Shown here: piece by piece, positions 55,316 to 64,000 of the stretch | Numbering within the stretch: position 1 is the stretch's first letter | How the letters are laid out: each line of letters opens with the position of its first letter | Origin: Leptolyngbya boryana PCC 6306 | GTDB taxonomy: Bacteria; Cyanobacteriota; Cyanobacteriia; Leptolyngbyales; Leptolyngbyaceae | Assembly: GCF_000353285.1 (NCBI RefSeq) | Contig: NZ_KB731326.1 | Coordinates: 62,001 to 126,000 of the forward strand | Direction: 5' to 3' | DNA length: 64,000 nucleotides | The notes under the pieces: model-generated | Databases searched by the model: none | The model's input: the letters and a program-made list of their open reading frames with translations, nothing else | Told to the model about the DNA's origin: nothing | Translations under genes and position numbers: made by a program

Positions 55316-55546
55316 ATGATTCACTGTAAAACCTGTTTGTCTAGGAAAGTTATTCCTGGACTTAAACGCTCGTTCTATAAAGATTGTGAGCGGTGGATGC
55401 CCAATGATGCAAATTTTGAGTGGGCACCCATAATCCAATCTTCATCTGTCAAGACATCGCTCTCACCGAGTAAGCCCTGCTCTAAGCCAACGAACCTAGA
55501 ACTCATAGTGGCTAGCCAACTGAGCCTGCTTGGAGGGGGATCATGA
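55316..55546 (+). CDS. Small protein coupled to the replication gene
   Basis: A 76-residue protein from ATG 55316 (the frame is open from 55277). It begins with a CxxC (HCKTCLSRKVIPGLKRSFYK), continues basic, then Ser/Pro-rich. Its stop overlaps the start of the CyRepA1 gene (ATGA), so it could act as a coupling leader that sets initiator level. No family recognised. Confidence 0.5.
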   Translation: MIHCKTCLSRKVIPGLKRSFYKDCERWMPNDANFEWAPIIQSSSVKTSLSPSKPCSKPTNLELIVASQLSLLGGGS

Positions 55547-58500
55547 TTGCAACCGTTCCACGTGGGTTCAATGTCAACCCTAAACTGTTTAGCGGTCACT
55601 CCGGCACTGCTGACTCTCTCTCTTTCGAGCAATTCAAGGAGAAGATGACTTCGGAGTTCTTAACGGGCAGCGTGATTCATCCGGCACTCTACCAAGCCTC
55701 GATCCGACTGGTTCGAGATCTTGAAGTCGCGTTTGGCGGAGAAGTCAGCACTCCGATTCACGATGCACTTGGATGGAGCTACACCCGATTTGGCAATTCT
55801 GTTCAGCCGACTTTGTATGCGGCACTGTTCAAGAACGAAGATGGATCGTTCTGGCAAAGCAAACTCAGCCATCCCCGCATCGACGATCGCGGAAAAGAGC
55901 GCAAATATGAATGTCGAAAAGGTGGAGGCTCAACCGCTTTCTTGCCACCGATTCCTCCGGCGATTCGAGAGATTATGGCTCAACATCTCCAGACTCCGGT
56001 TCCAACAGACGGCAGCTTCTGGAGCTGGGTTGCAGACACTCCTCAGACCCCGATCGTCATTACCGAAGGGGGGAAAAAAGCAGAGTGCGCTCTGTCACAA
56101 GGCTACATCGCGCTCGCATTGTTCGGCTGTACAGGTGGCTATCGCTCAAAAGATGCACTTGGTAATCCAGTAAAGCCCTATCTCATTCCTGATATAGAGC
56201 GATTTGCGGTTCCAGGTCGTCGGATTGTATTGGCGTTTGACCAGGACGAGCGCGAGAAGACTAGGCGGCAGGTTGGCGTTGCGATCGCCAGGTTCGGTCG
56301 ATTGTTGGTTGAGCGCGGCTGCGAAGTTCTGGTTGCCACCTGGCGATCGCAGCAAGGCAAAGGGCTGGATGATTTAGTCGCGAATGCTGGTGCAGACGCA
56401 TGGCACACCGCCTACGATAACGCGCTCCCCTTAATTCAATGGGAATTTACACAGCGACTAGAGCGCAGACTAACGTATCCGGCTAATTTGCTCACAGATA
56501 TCGGGGATCTCTCAAAACTGCCAATCGCCCAAATCGAGCAAACTCCCGAAGCAGGAATCGTCGGCATTTCCAGCGAAAAGGGCACAGGTAAAACCAAATT
56601 GCTCAACCTCCTGATCCAGGATAATCCCAAAGTGCTGTCACTGTCTCATCGAATTGCTCTAGCACGAAATTTAGGAGAACGCTTAAATCTGACTTATCGC
56701 AGTGATGCCGATAAAGTGCAAGGTCGATTTATCTCAGAAGCCGGATTTACTCAGCGGATTGTTTCAGTCGTCGATGGGCTACTTGCGATCGATCCCGCAC
56801 AATTCACAGATTGCGACTTGATTTTAGACGAAGTAACTCAGGAGCTGCGGCATCAACTCACGTCTGCGACTTGTGCCACAGATGGCAAGCGCCCAGTGAT
56901 TCTGGCACGATTCACCGAACTGGTTCGCAATGCACGGCGCATTATTGTCGCAGACGCAGATTTAGACAACGCTGCATTAAACTATCTGCGAGACCTGCGC
57001 AGCGAGGAGCAAAAACCGTATCTAATTCGGAATCTGTTCAAGCCTGAGCCTTATGATTGTCGATTCATCATGGCTCGCGATCGCACCGTCATTACCGCAG
57101 ATTTTCTCGAAGAAGTCACAACGCTACCCCAAGGAAAAGTGCTATTTGTTGCCACCGACAGCAAAGCCACAAGCAAATCGCTGACGAGACTCTTAGCCGA
57201 ACAGCACCCTCAAAAACGGGTATTGCTGCTCAACTCTGAAACCAGTGGTGGCGAGTGTGAGCGAGCTTTTACTGCTGCACCGGATGCCGAGATTCAGCAC
57301 TACGACATTATTATCTGCTCACCTTCATTAGCTACTGGGGTCTCGATCGAATGTCAAGGAATTGTCCATCGCGTATATGGCATTTTTACAGGTGCAAGCT
57401 CGAACGATGGCGACATTGCTCAATCACTGAGCCGAGTGCGGGAGCCTGTAGCTCGGGTGGTGTGGGTTGCAAGATTTGGGTCGAACCGTTCAAAAGTTAG
57501 CCGTTCTGCAAATCCCCTCGAAGTGCGTCACCATCTCCAAACTCTATCAACGGCAACTGTGCAACTGATTCGGACTAGCTTGAGAACTGAGGCGATCTCT
57601 GGCATCGAGCAATATAATTGGCAGTCTGATCCCCACATCTCGCTGTATTGCCACCTAGCAGCCGTACAGAATCGCTCAATGCAGCACCTTCGAGATGCCG
57701 TGTTAGCCAGAATCAGATTCGAGGGCAATCATGTGATGCTTGAAGAACGAACCCCAAATTCTGTCATTAGGCAAGAATTGGCGCGATCTCGCCAAGAAGC
57801 GCAAATCTTGGAAGCCGAAACCCTCGTACAGGTACCATCGCTCACCTATTTGCAAGTTCGGCAACTCGAAGAAAGGCAAGCATCTGGATCTGCGATCACA
57901 CCGGAAGAGCAAGCAGCACTCTCCAAGTTTTACCTAATAGATTTCTACTGCCTTGAGGATCTGACGATCGACGATTGCCTCTGGGACAACAATGGACGAC
58001 GGCGCGGAGAGATTCTGAACCTAGAATCACTTTTGTTTCCAGATGTTGCGCTTGATCGATCAGCAAAGTCTCTAGAAAGGCAAGCGACCTGGAATCAAGG
58101 CTATTGTCCTTGGGACTTCTCTCATACTGAGTTGCGGCGACGGGTGCGTGAACAAATTGGCTTAACTGAACTTCTTGATCGTGCTCGCAATGGAGAGCAA
58201 TGGTGCAAATACGATCTGCAAGTGTATGCAGATCGTGCGCGGCAGTTTAGCGCCGATATCAAACTCACACTACACTTCACGATTAGCGATCGCGTTTCCG
58301 ATGTCCAAATCATTCACCAACTGTTGTCCCAATTGGGCATTGTTCTCAAGCAACAGTGGTCGCGCTCAGTACCCGGTCACGAAGGCGAGAAGCTGCGAGT
58401 TTACTCGCTCGATCAAGCACATTGGCAGAATCTTTGGGGCATTCTTCAGCGCCGGGATCTCAAACGGCAACAGTTTCAAGCACAAATGCAAACGGAAAGC

Positions 58501-58725
58501 GCGGAGGACTTTGGATCATCCCCTCCATTAGAAAATTCTCAAGGAGGGGGTGATCCTTCTGGCTGGTTGAGTGAAGAGTGTTTAGATGATGTTCGCGAAA
58601 TGCTTGAGGCAGCACAATCAGATCCGGAGCAATTAGCCGCAATCCGAGAATCAATACCGGAGCCAGTCTTGCGCTATTTAGCTCAAATAGCCAAAGCCTC
58701 GCACGTACGACAGGAGACGAAATGA
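55543..58725 (+). CDS. CyRepA1-family plasmid replication protein (DUF3854 primase-helicase)
   Basis: A 1060-residue protein. Residues about 20-300 are the DUF3854 TOPRIM-type region (IVITEGGKKAECALSQGY, ALFGCTGGYRSKDALG, IVLAFDQDERE, GKGLDDLVANAGADAW). Residues about 335-650 are a helicase-like domain with Walker A GTGKT (347-351), Walker B DLILDE (425-430), and a VFxATDSKATSKSLTRLL block, then CSPSLATGVSIECQ and SRVREP. The C-terminal third is helical. I recognise this as the CyRepA1 replication initiator of large cyanobacterial plasmids. It marks this molecule as a plasmid and places the origin nearby. Confidence 0.92.
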   Translation: MIATVPRGFNVNPKLFSGHSGTADSLSFEQFKEKMTSEFLTGSVIHPALYQASIRLVRDLEVAFGGEVSTPIHDALGWSYTRFGNSVQPTLYAALFKNEDGSFWQSKLSHPRIDDRGKERKYECRKGGGSTAFLPPIPPAIREIMAQHLQTPVPTDGSFWSWVADTPQTPIVITEGGKKAECALSQGYIALALFGCTGGYRSKDALGNPVKPYLIPDIERFAVPGRRIVLAFDQDEREKTRRQVGVAIARFGRLLVERGCEVLVATWRSQQGKGLDDLVANAGADAWHTAYDNALPLIQWEFTQRLERRLTYPANLLTDIGDLSKLPIAQIEQTPEAGIVGISSEKGTGKTKLLNLLIQDNPKVLSLSHRIALARNLGERLNLTYRSDADKVQGRFISEAGFTQRIVSVVDGLLAIDPAQFTDCDLILDEVTQELRHQLTSATCATDGKRPVILARFTELVRNARRIIVADADLDNAALNYLRDLRSEEQKPYLIRNLFKPEPYDCRFIMARDRTVITADFLEEVTTLPQGKVLFVATDSKATSKSLTRLLAEQHPQKRVLLLNSETSGGECERAFTAAPDAEIQHYDIIICSPSLATGVSIECQGIVHRVYGIFTGASSNDGDIAQSLSRVREPVARVVWVARFGSNRSKVSRSANPLEVRHHLQTLSTATVQLIRTSLRTEAISGIEQYNWQSDPHISLYCHLAAVQNRSMQHLRDAVLARIRFEGNHVMLEERTPNSVIRQELARSRQEAQILEAETLVQVPSLTYLQVRQLEERQASGSAITPEEQAALSKFYLIDFYCLEDLTIDDCLWDNNGRRRGEILNLESLLFPDVALDRSAKSLERQATWNQGYCPWDFSHTELRRRVREQIGLTELLDRARNGEQWCKYDLQVYADRARQFSADIKLTLHFTISDRVSDVQIIHQLLSQLGIVLKQQWSRSVPGHEGEKLRVYSLDQAHWQNLWGILQRRDLKRQQFQAQMQTESAEDFGSSPPLENSQGGGDPSGWLSEECLDDVREMLEAAQSDPEQLAAIRESIPEPVLRYLAQIAKASHVRQETK

Positions 58726-59288
58726 ATGGAGGTGAAGAGCGTTTTTTGACTAATGTAAAGTGAGAGCAGGAAACGCAGACAGTAAAGAAATCTGCTGACC
58801 TTTACAAATTTCGAGACACTCGTTAAAATTCTAGGAAATCACCTGATTTTCTAACCTGTTGCAACCAGCATCGTACAATCTGAAGTCACCTAACCAGTAT
58901 TTAGCTCAGAGTTATAGCAATGAGTCAGTTAAAAGAACCGCTCTGCGTCTTCTCCAGGAAGATCGTAGTTGTAGAAACCCAATTTCATCTCACTCTGTCT
59001 TTGCATAAGCATAGGTCTTGTTCAGATGCAGCGAAAGAACAAGTGTTGTAGCGTTCAGCAACTCGAACTCTGTAAGACTTTGCAGCAGCACATCGAACAA
59101 TCCTTATATTGCTCAGAATTTAATCCCAGTACAAGTGAGATCGACTATTTTGTTCAAAGCCTAATTTCATATCAAGTGATATGGAATTAAGTTGGAGGCA
59201 GTGGAATCCTGTTGACTGCGATCAAATTTGCGATCACAGTCACTATTCCAATTCAACCTTGATTCAAGTTTTGAGTTGAACGACTCTA
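58726..59288. other. Intergenic region after the replication gene
   Basis: About 560 bases, no convincing gene. A 13-codon frame overlaps the replication stop (ATGA). An inverted repeat TGACTG-CGATC...GATCA-CAGTCA lies at about 59214-59246, upstream of the HTH gene's end. The region contains a TATCAAGTGATA palindrome at about 59168. Confidence 0.45.
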
Positions 59289-59483
59289 CTACTTTCTCGA
59301 ATTGCTTCGGCAAGCACTGAAAGCGAGTACTGCAAGATATAGAGATTCGGTCTGATCCACTTTCAGGAACGGCTCAGATTGCCCTTTTTCCCAGTTCCGA
59401 ATTGTCTGTGTAGATACCCCAATTGCTTCCGCAATTCGACGCTGAGAAAGTCCCCTCGATTGACGTAGTTCTCTTAAATCCAC
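59289..59483 (-). CDS. Small XRE-type helix-turn-helix protein
   Basis: A 64-residue protein with a GTG start: LRELRQSRGLSQRRIAEAIG then VSTQTIRNWEKGQSEP, a complete Xre/Cro HTH. The last 25 residues (QTESLYLAVLAFSACRSN) are a shortened form of the usual helix 5. It may repress the divergent secretion gene at 59577. The short end hints at some decay. Confidence 0.75.
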   Translation of the reverse strand: MDLRELRQSRGLSQRRIAEAIGVSTQTIRNWEKGQSEPFLKVDQTESLYLAVLAFSACRSNSRK

Positions 59484-59576
59484 AAGCTCAAAAGTATTTC
59501 ACAAACGGATTTAGGCAGTTACGATTTCTCAACGACATTTGCGATCTAGATGCTCTAAGCTTTAGCGGAAAAAACT

Positions 59577-61241
59577 GTGCCTACTCTTCCTTCGCTGCCC
59601 GCGCCAGAATTTGTCGCGCAAGTTTTCCCTCAGATTCCACCTCCAGTTACACCCTCTGATCGACTTCCTTCTCCACCAGCCATAAAGCCATTACCGTCCC
59701 CGGTCATTCAGGCACCAACGCCCCCAATTATTGCACCAGACACAAACACGTCGGGCACAATTCGAGTGAGGCGATTCCTGTTTCAAGGAAACACTATTTT
59801 TACTCAATCGCAGCTCGAAGCAGTAGTTGCTTCGTTTAAAGACCGGGATATTAACGTCTCGGAGCTGAAACAGGCAAGCGAAGTCATCACAAAGTTCTAT
59901 ACCGATGGAGGATACATTTCTTCAGGCGCGATCGTTCCACCCCAAAAGATTGATCTCCAAGATGGCTCTGTTGTGATTCAGGTTCTCGAAGGGAGAATCG
60001 AACGAATCAATATCGTCGGCAGTGAGCGCTTTGCTAGATATGTGCGTGAACGACTCAATGCTGCGACTCAGCCTGTTTTGCAATACGATCGACTACTCGA
60101 AGCGCTCCGTTTGCTTCAGCGCGATCCGCGAATTAGAAGAATCTCCGCAGCGCTCAATCCGGGAACAGAGCCGAATACTCGTATTCTAGATGTGGAGATC
60201 GGAACCAATCCCACTTCAACCGTAGAAATTGAGTTGAATAATGCCCGCTCCCCGCTCACAGGAAGCTTCGAGCGGCGGATTCAGTACAGTAATGGAAACC
60301 TGCTTGGACTCGGAGATACCATTAGCCTAGATTACGGGAATACCGATGGCTCGAATCGAGTTGGAGCCGCTTACACGATTCCAATTAATCCCCGCAATGG
60401 TGCGGTTAGTTTGAATTACACCTGGCTTAATAGCCGCATCATTCGCTCTCCATTCGATGCGCTGGATATTCGATCTACGTTTAACGTTTACGAGTTGACG
60501 TTTCGCCAACCGATTCTTCAGCGATCGGATGAGCGGCGAACCCAAGAACTTGCTGTTGGCATCACGGCTTCAAGATCAGACAGTCAGAGTTCGATTCTCG
60601 GCGTTGGTTTTCCGTTATCTGCGGGCAGTGACGATCAGGGACGCACACGCATCTCAGCATTGCGACTATTTCAGGAGTACACGAATAGCACTGACCAGCA
60701 AGTATTGTCGCTGCGATCGCAGTTTAATTTTGGTGTAGGTACATTTAATTCAACGATTAACGGCAATGCTCCAGATAGCCGATTCTTCACATGGCGGGGA
60801 CAAGCGCTGTGGTTCCGACGCATCAACCAAACTTTAGATTTGTTATTGCGATCCGATTTGCAACTGAGCGATCGCTCGCTCGTGCCAATAGAGCAGTTCA
60901 GTTTAGGTGGACCTGGATCTGTGCGCGGATATGCTCAAAATGCGTTGATTGGCGATAACGGAATCTTCGGTTCCGCTGAGCTTCGCATTCACCTGACTCG
61001 TAGTTCTGCTGGTGGCTTGCAGTTAATTCCTTTCATTGATGCAGGGACTGTTTGGAATGCTGGTGGTGGCTCAATTCGCAACAATACAATTAGCTCTGTC
61101 GGAGCCGGGCTGCAATGGATTCAGAATGAACTACAGCTAAGAGCTAACTACGCAATTCCGTTGGCGACTTTTCCAAACGAGGGTAACAGTTTGCAAGAGC
61201 GGGGTTTTGATTTTTCTGTACGCTACAACTTTTCTTTCTGA
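59577..61241 (+). CDS. TpsB transporter (ShlB/FhaC/HecB family), signal peptide missing
   Basis: A 554-residue outer-membrane transporter. Residues 1-55 are Pro-rich; residues about 60-140 form the POTRA_2 domain (IRVRRFLFQGNTIFTQSQLE, YTDGGYISSGAIVPPQ, VLEGRIERINIVGSE). A second POTRA and the 16-strand barrel follow, with the L6 motif SVRGYAQN at about 445. It ends FSVRYNFSF, a proper barrel end with terminal Phe. The GTG start codon has no signal peptide; upstream in frame only ALAEKT precedes a stop, which looks like the tail of a lost signal sequence. So export may be impaired unless an upstream frame supplies it. Its cargo is the TpsA gene at 62420. Confidence 0.85.
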   Translation: MPTLPSLPAPEFVAQVFPQIPPPVTPSDRLPSPPAIKPLPSPVIQAPTPPIIAPDTNTSGTIRVRRFLFQGNTIFTQSQLEAVVASFKDRDINVSELKQASEVITKFYTDGGYISSGAIVPPQKIDLQDGSVVIQVLEGRIERINIVGSERFARYVRERLNAATQPVLQYDRLLEALRLLQRDPRIRRISAALNPGTEPNTRILDVEIGTNPTSTVEIELNNARSPLTGSFERRIQYSNGNLLGLGDTISLDYGNTDGSNRVGAAYTIPINPRNGAVSLNYTWLNSRIIRSPFDALDIRSTFNVYELTFRQPILQRSDERRTQELAVGITASRSDSQSSILGVGFPLSAGSDDQGRTRISALRLFQEYTNSTDQQVLSLRSQFNFGVGTFNSTINGNAPDSRFFTWRGQALWFRRINQTLDLLLRSDLQLSDRSLVPIEQFSLGGPGSVRGYAQNALIGDNGIFGSAELRIHLTRSSAGGLQLIPFIDAGTVWNAGGGSIRNNTISSVGAGLQWIQNELQLRANYAIPLATFPNEGNSLQERGFDFSVRYNFSF

Positions 61242-61293
61242 GAAGAATCGAAGCACTCTACTACAGATTCTATGAGAAGCATATTCTGCGAAA

Positions 61294-62118
61294 CTAACGA
61301 ATGGCATACAAGTTAAAAATATCGGAGCCTTGTAAAAGCGGGTCTTGCTTGATTGTAATCTTGCTAAAGCCATGACTTTTTAGTAGCTCACACACGCGAT
61401 CAACCCGTTGGGAGTGATCATGAACCTCGATTGTAATCTGTTTAATCTTGCACCAGTCTTGCGGCTCAATTCCCATCAGAACATCGAGTTCACTTCGTTC
61501 TACATCGATCTTAAGCAGGTCAATCTGCTGCACTGAATGGTCCCGAATAACGTCAGATAATCTGTGCATCTTGCAATACACAGGTTTGGCTTGAAATAAT
61601 TCGTCTAATTTATAGTTAATGAGCAATGACCGAATGAATGACGGAAACAGTCGCAGCAACCATATATCGAAGGGTTCTCTTGGGTCTGGATTTGCAAGCG
61701 CTGTCTTGATTGCTTGCTCAACCGTAGCTCGTGTTTGATTACCTTCAGGATATGCCGTAGATAGAGCTGTTGCGTTGGGGTAGTAATCAAATACAACAGA
61801 TTTTCTCTCTTGTGCCAATCCGAAAGAAAACGCCTTCATTGTCGCCGGAGCAAGTCGTTGAGCATTAAGCTTTAACGCCTCAAATACCTCCGGAATAGGT
61901 TCAAACGCATAAATCTGCAAATTACGTTGACATCGTTCATATGCCCAGAGGCTAAATAACCCAATGTTGGCTCCAACATCAAACAAAGTATCGCCTGGGT
62001 TCAGTTCAATGCCATAACGCAAATACTCTTGAACCTGTTCATATAAGACTGGTACCTCCGCTTCACGTAAATAGTATACTCTCATGCCATTAGGAAGTTT
62101 CGTCTCGGAGATTCCCAT
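61294..62118 (-). CDS. FkbM-family methyltransferase
   Basis: A 274-residue S-adenosylmethionine-dependent enzyme. The cofactor loop is LFDVGANIGLFSLW (about 38-51), followed by IYAFEPIPEVFEALKLN and the closing LLKIDVERSELDVLMGI. FkbM enzymes O-methylate sugars or small metabolites. It sits on the opposite strand between a TpsB and its TpsA partner, so it might decorate a surface product, or be an unrelated insertion. Confidence 0.88.
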   Translation of the reverse strand: MGISETKLPNGMRVYYLREAEVPVLYEQVQEYLRYGIELNPGDTLFDVGANIGLFSLWAYERCQRNLQIYAFEPIPEVFEALKLNAQRLAPATMKAFSFGLAQERKSVVFDYYPNATALSTAYPEGNQTRATVEQAIKTALANPDPREPFDIWLLRLFPSFIRSLLINYKLDELFQAKPVYCKMHRLSDVIRDHSVQQIDLLKIDVERSELDVLMGIEPQDWCKIKQITIEVHDHSQRVDRVCELLKSHGFSKITIKQDPLLQGSDIFNLYAIR

Positions 62119-62419
62119 ATCAGTCCCTTTTTCTTAGGAGAACTACTGCTTTGGACATATATCTAAGCAAAGCTGTCTGTTGTCGTGGGTCTGTACCCAG
62201 ATCAAACATTTTATAATTCTACGCTCTGATGAAACACGATCGCTTTTTTGGCAAAATGCAATTCTAGTATCCAATTTGAGAACGCAGTTAATTCTCTAAT
62301 TGAATTAGTCTGTAAGCCAATTGATTTGAAGGCAAAATCATTTTAAGATGAGCGATTTATTTCGATGAATTCGTAAGTTGATCTACTGTGCCGATCGTTC
62401 TCCTACTACTCATCTCACT
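62119..62419. other. Divergent promoter region of FkbM and TpsA genes
   Basis: About 300 AT-rich bases without a gene. It should carry both promoters; no strong palindrome noted. Confidence 0.4.
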
Positions 62420-64000
62420 ATGATCAGACCGCTTCTTGTCTCATTATTACTACTGAGTACTCCCTTGGTAACGCTTGCTCAAGTTATTCCTGATTCGACG
62501 CTCGGTACAAATTCGTCGCAGCAAACCTCTGGCTTAGTTATCAACGGCGTACCTTCAGGACGAATTGATGGAGGACTCACTCACGGAACCTCCCTTTTTC
62601 ATAGCTTTCGCGAATTTAATGTTGGAACGGGACGAGGAGTATATTTCGCTTCCCCAACTGGAATTGGAACGATTTTTACGCGAGTAACAGGTGCTAACCC
62701 ATCGACGATTAACGGTACGCTTGGAGTGCTTGGACAAGCTAACCTTATCTTTATCAATCCCAATGGAATTCAATTCGGTTCAGAGGCACGGCTAGATTTA
62801 CGTGGCTCATTCCTTGCCAGTACTGCAAAATCAATCCAATTTCCTAACGGTGAGTTCAGCGCCACCAATCCACAAACCCCGCCACTTTTGACCGTGGCTG
62901 CACCGATAGGCTTAATTTTTGATGGTGCGACAAAGCCAATTTCTGTTCAGGGTGGTGGGTATGCTTTCAACATCGAAGATCCTCAATCTCAAAGTGCTGG
63001 ACAAAATGCACCCGGACTACACGTTGATCCTGGTCGCTCTCTAACACTGATCGGTGGACCTGTCAATTTAACTGGCGGAGTCCTGATTGCACCATCTGGT
63101 CGAATTGAAGTTGGGGCTATCGATCGTGGTGTCGTTACCGTGCGACCGGATGTGCAGGGATGGAACTTCGATTACACGGGTGTCGCTCAGTTTGCACCCG
63201 TTGATCTCACAAAATTATCGCTCATTGATGCTACCGGACCGCTTGCCGGAAAAATTAACATTCAAGCTCAGTCGCTCAGTCTTTCCGATGGTTCGTTTGT
63301 CACTCTACTGAATCAAGGTGCTGGTGCTGGTGGAATTATTCAAGCAACCGTTCAAGATCGCCTCGACATTACTGGGACAACTGATGCCTTAATTGAACGC
63401 CCGATCTCGTTTGATAACTACTATCGCGCTGGGTTTGCTACGAACACACTATTTGGCACTGGAGCGGATATTAGCATTCGTACAAAGCTTCTCTCAATGA
63501 ATCAGGGGGCAGGAGTACGAACAGCGACCTCTGCTTCAGGATCGGCAGGAACGATTCGCGTTGATGCTACAGATCAAATTGATATAAAGAGAAGCTCCTT
63601 AAGGGGTCCACTCATCAGTCCGAGTTCAATTCAATCGGCGACTTTTGGTGCAGGGAGAGCTGGCAATATTACAATTAGCACTCCTGAGCTTAATCTCAGT
63701 GAGGGTGGGGCTGTATTTAATGTAAATTCCTCAAACTCAAGTGGAAACACTGGCGATATTGTCATTAACACACAGAGAACGCGCATCGAGGGTGTTGCTT
63801 CACCCTTCACGGCAAGCGTGATTTCAACAGGTTCAATTGGAACAGGCAACGCTGGAAATATTTTGCTTAATACTGACCGCCTCGATGTTCTGAATGGGGG
63901 ACAACTGACCTCAATTGCGTCAGGGGCTGGAGATTCCGGCGATATCTCGATTCGAGCCTCAGAGATCATCCTCCGGGGACGAAATTCGATTTTAACTACG
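62420..64000 (+). CDS. TpsA two-partner secretion adhesin (filamentous haemagglutinin N-terminal domain), runs off the window
   Basis: From ATG 62420 the frame is open for 527 codons to the last base. Residues 1-20 are a signal peptide (IRPLLVSLLLLSTPLVTLA). Residues about 35-150 are the TPS domain: GVPSGRIDGGLTHGTSLFHS then FREFNVGTGRGVYFASP, and the NPNGIQFG signature. Parallel beta-helix repeats follow (GRAGNITISTPELNLSEGG, GNTGDIVINTQRTRIEG, GNAGNILLNTDRLDVLNGG), each about 60-75 residues. This is the exported cargo of the TpsB at 59577. It would form a surface fibre for adhesion or contact. The C-terminus is outside the window. Confidence 0.93.
   Translation, partial: MIRPLLVSLLLLSTPLVTLAQVIPDSTLGTNSSQQTSGLVINGVPSGRIDGGLTHGTSLFHSFREFNVGTGRGVYFASPTGIGTIFTRVTGANPSTINGTLGVLGQANLIFINPNGIQFGSEARLDLRGSFLASTAKSIQFPNGEFSATNPQTPPLLTVAAPIGLIFDGATKPISVQGGGYAFNIEDPQSQSAGQNAPGLHVDPGRSLTLIGGPVNLTGGVLIAPSGRIEVGAIDRGVVTVRPDVQGWNFDYTGVAQFAPVDLTKLSLIDATGPLAGKINIQAQSLSLSDGSFVTLLNQGAGAGGIIQATVQDRLDITGTTDALIERPISFDNYYRAGFATNTLFGTGADISIRTKLLSMNQGAGVRTATSASGSAGTIRVDATDQIDIKRSSLRGPLISPSSIQSATFGAGRAGNITISTPELNLSEGGAVFNVNSSNSSGNTGDIVINTQRTRIEGVASPFTASVISTGSIGTGNAGNILLNTDRLDVLNGGQLTSIASGAGDSGDISIRASEIILRGRNSILTT

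Noticed and set aside
1-64000. CRISPR array, tRNA or rRNA genes
   Set aside because: No regularly spaced repeat array and no cloverleaf or rRNA-like stretch was seen by eye; a dedicated scan was not possible.

Overview
The window looks like part of a large plasmid from a filamentous cyanobacterium. The octamer GCGATCGC (HIP1) is frequent. The replication gene at 55.5-58.7 kb matches the cyanobacterial CyRepA1/DUF3854 plasmid family. A relaxase with an accessory protein, a ParA-type ATPase, umuDC, toxin-antitoxin genes and a two-partner secretion adhesin complete the picture. I saw no rRNA, tRNA or CRISPR array. All family names rest on motif recognition, not on a search.

Layout. 0-6 kb is a defence-type segment: the C-terminus of an IetS-like subtilase cut by the window edge, a tyrosine recombinase, and an AT-rich Trypco1 / trypsin-NACHT-DnaJ-like pair. 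The NACHT gene's stop codon is followed in the same frame by an Hsp70 substrate-binding domain. 6-10 kb holds small regulators, a YhcG-type nuclease and hypotheticals. 10-18.4 kb is a long co-directional, translationally coupled operon of membrane, secreted and peptidoglycan-cleaving proteins plus a membrane P-loop ATPase; it resembles an envelope-spanning or conjugation apparatus but has no recognisable VirB4/VirD4. 18.5-22 kb holds small hypotheticals, a winged-helix protein behind a structured leader, and a secreted nuclease.

22-34 kb carries the most intriguing accessory set: two PP-loop (PAPS-reductase/DndC-like) proteins, a tRNA-guanine-transglycosylase/DpdA-like protein, a DGQHR (DndB-like) protein and a DNA methyltransferase, interleaved with small genes. 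It reads as a DNA-modification locus that does not match a complete Dnd or Dpd system. 34-39.6 kb holds a ParE-type toxin-antitoxin pair, envelope proteins, a TPR protein, umuD and a frameshifted umuC. 39.7-42.1 kb is an AT-richer operon of a PD-(D/E)XK nuclease followed by two tandem paralogues of unknown family. 42-44.6 kb contains gene remnants, an RHH/GIY-YIG pair and a 352-bp mini-transposon inserted in a small gene. 44.8-59 kb is plasmid backbone (ParA operon, mobilisation genes, a TOPRIM-like giant, CyRepA1). 59-64 kb is a TpsB transporter, an FkbM methyltransferase and the start of a TpsA adhesin running off the window.

Five dispersed site families tie the window together: dyads GTTCTAGAGA-N16-TCTCTAGAAC before the PP-loop gene and umuDC; CCGYGTTACRCGG operators, often paired 21 bp apart; eight 26-bp hairpins mostly at gene ends; TTTGTACAAA palindromes; and ACTTAGGGAACA-N12-TGTTCCCTAAGT dyads. 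Five genes or gene remnants carry -1 frameshifts, four of them in homopolymer runs, so either the plasmid is decaying or the assembly has homopolymer undercalls.
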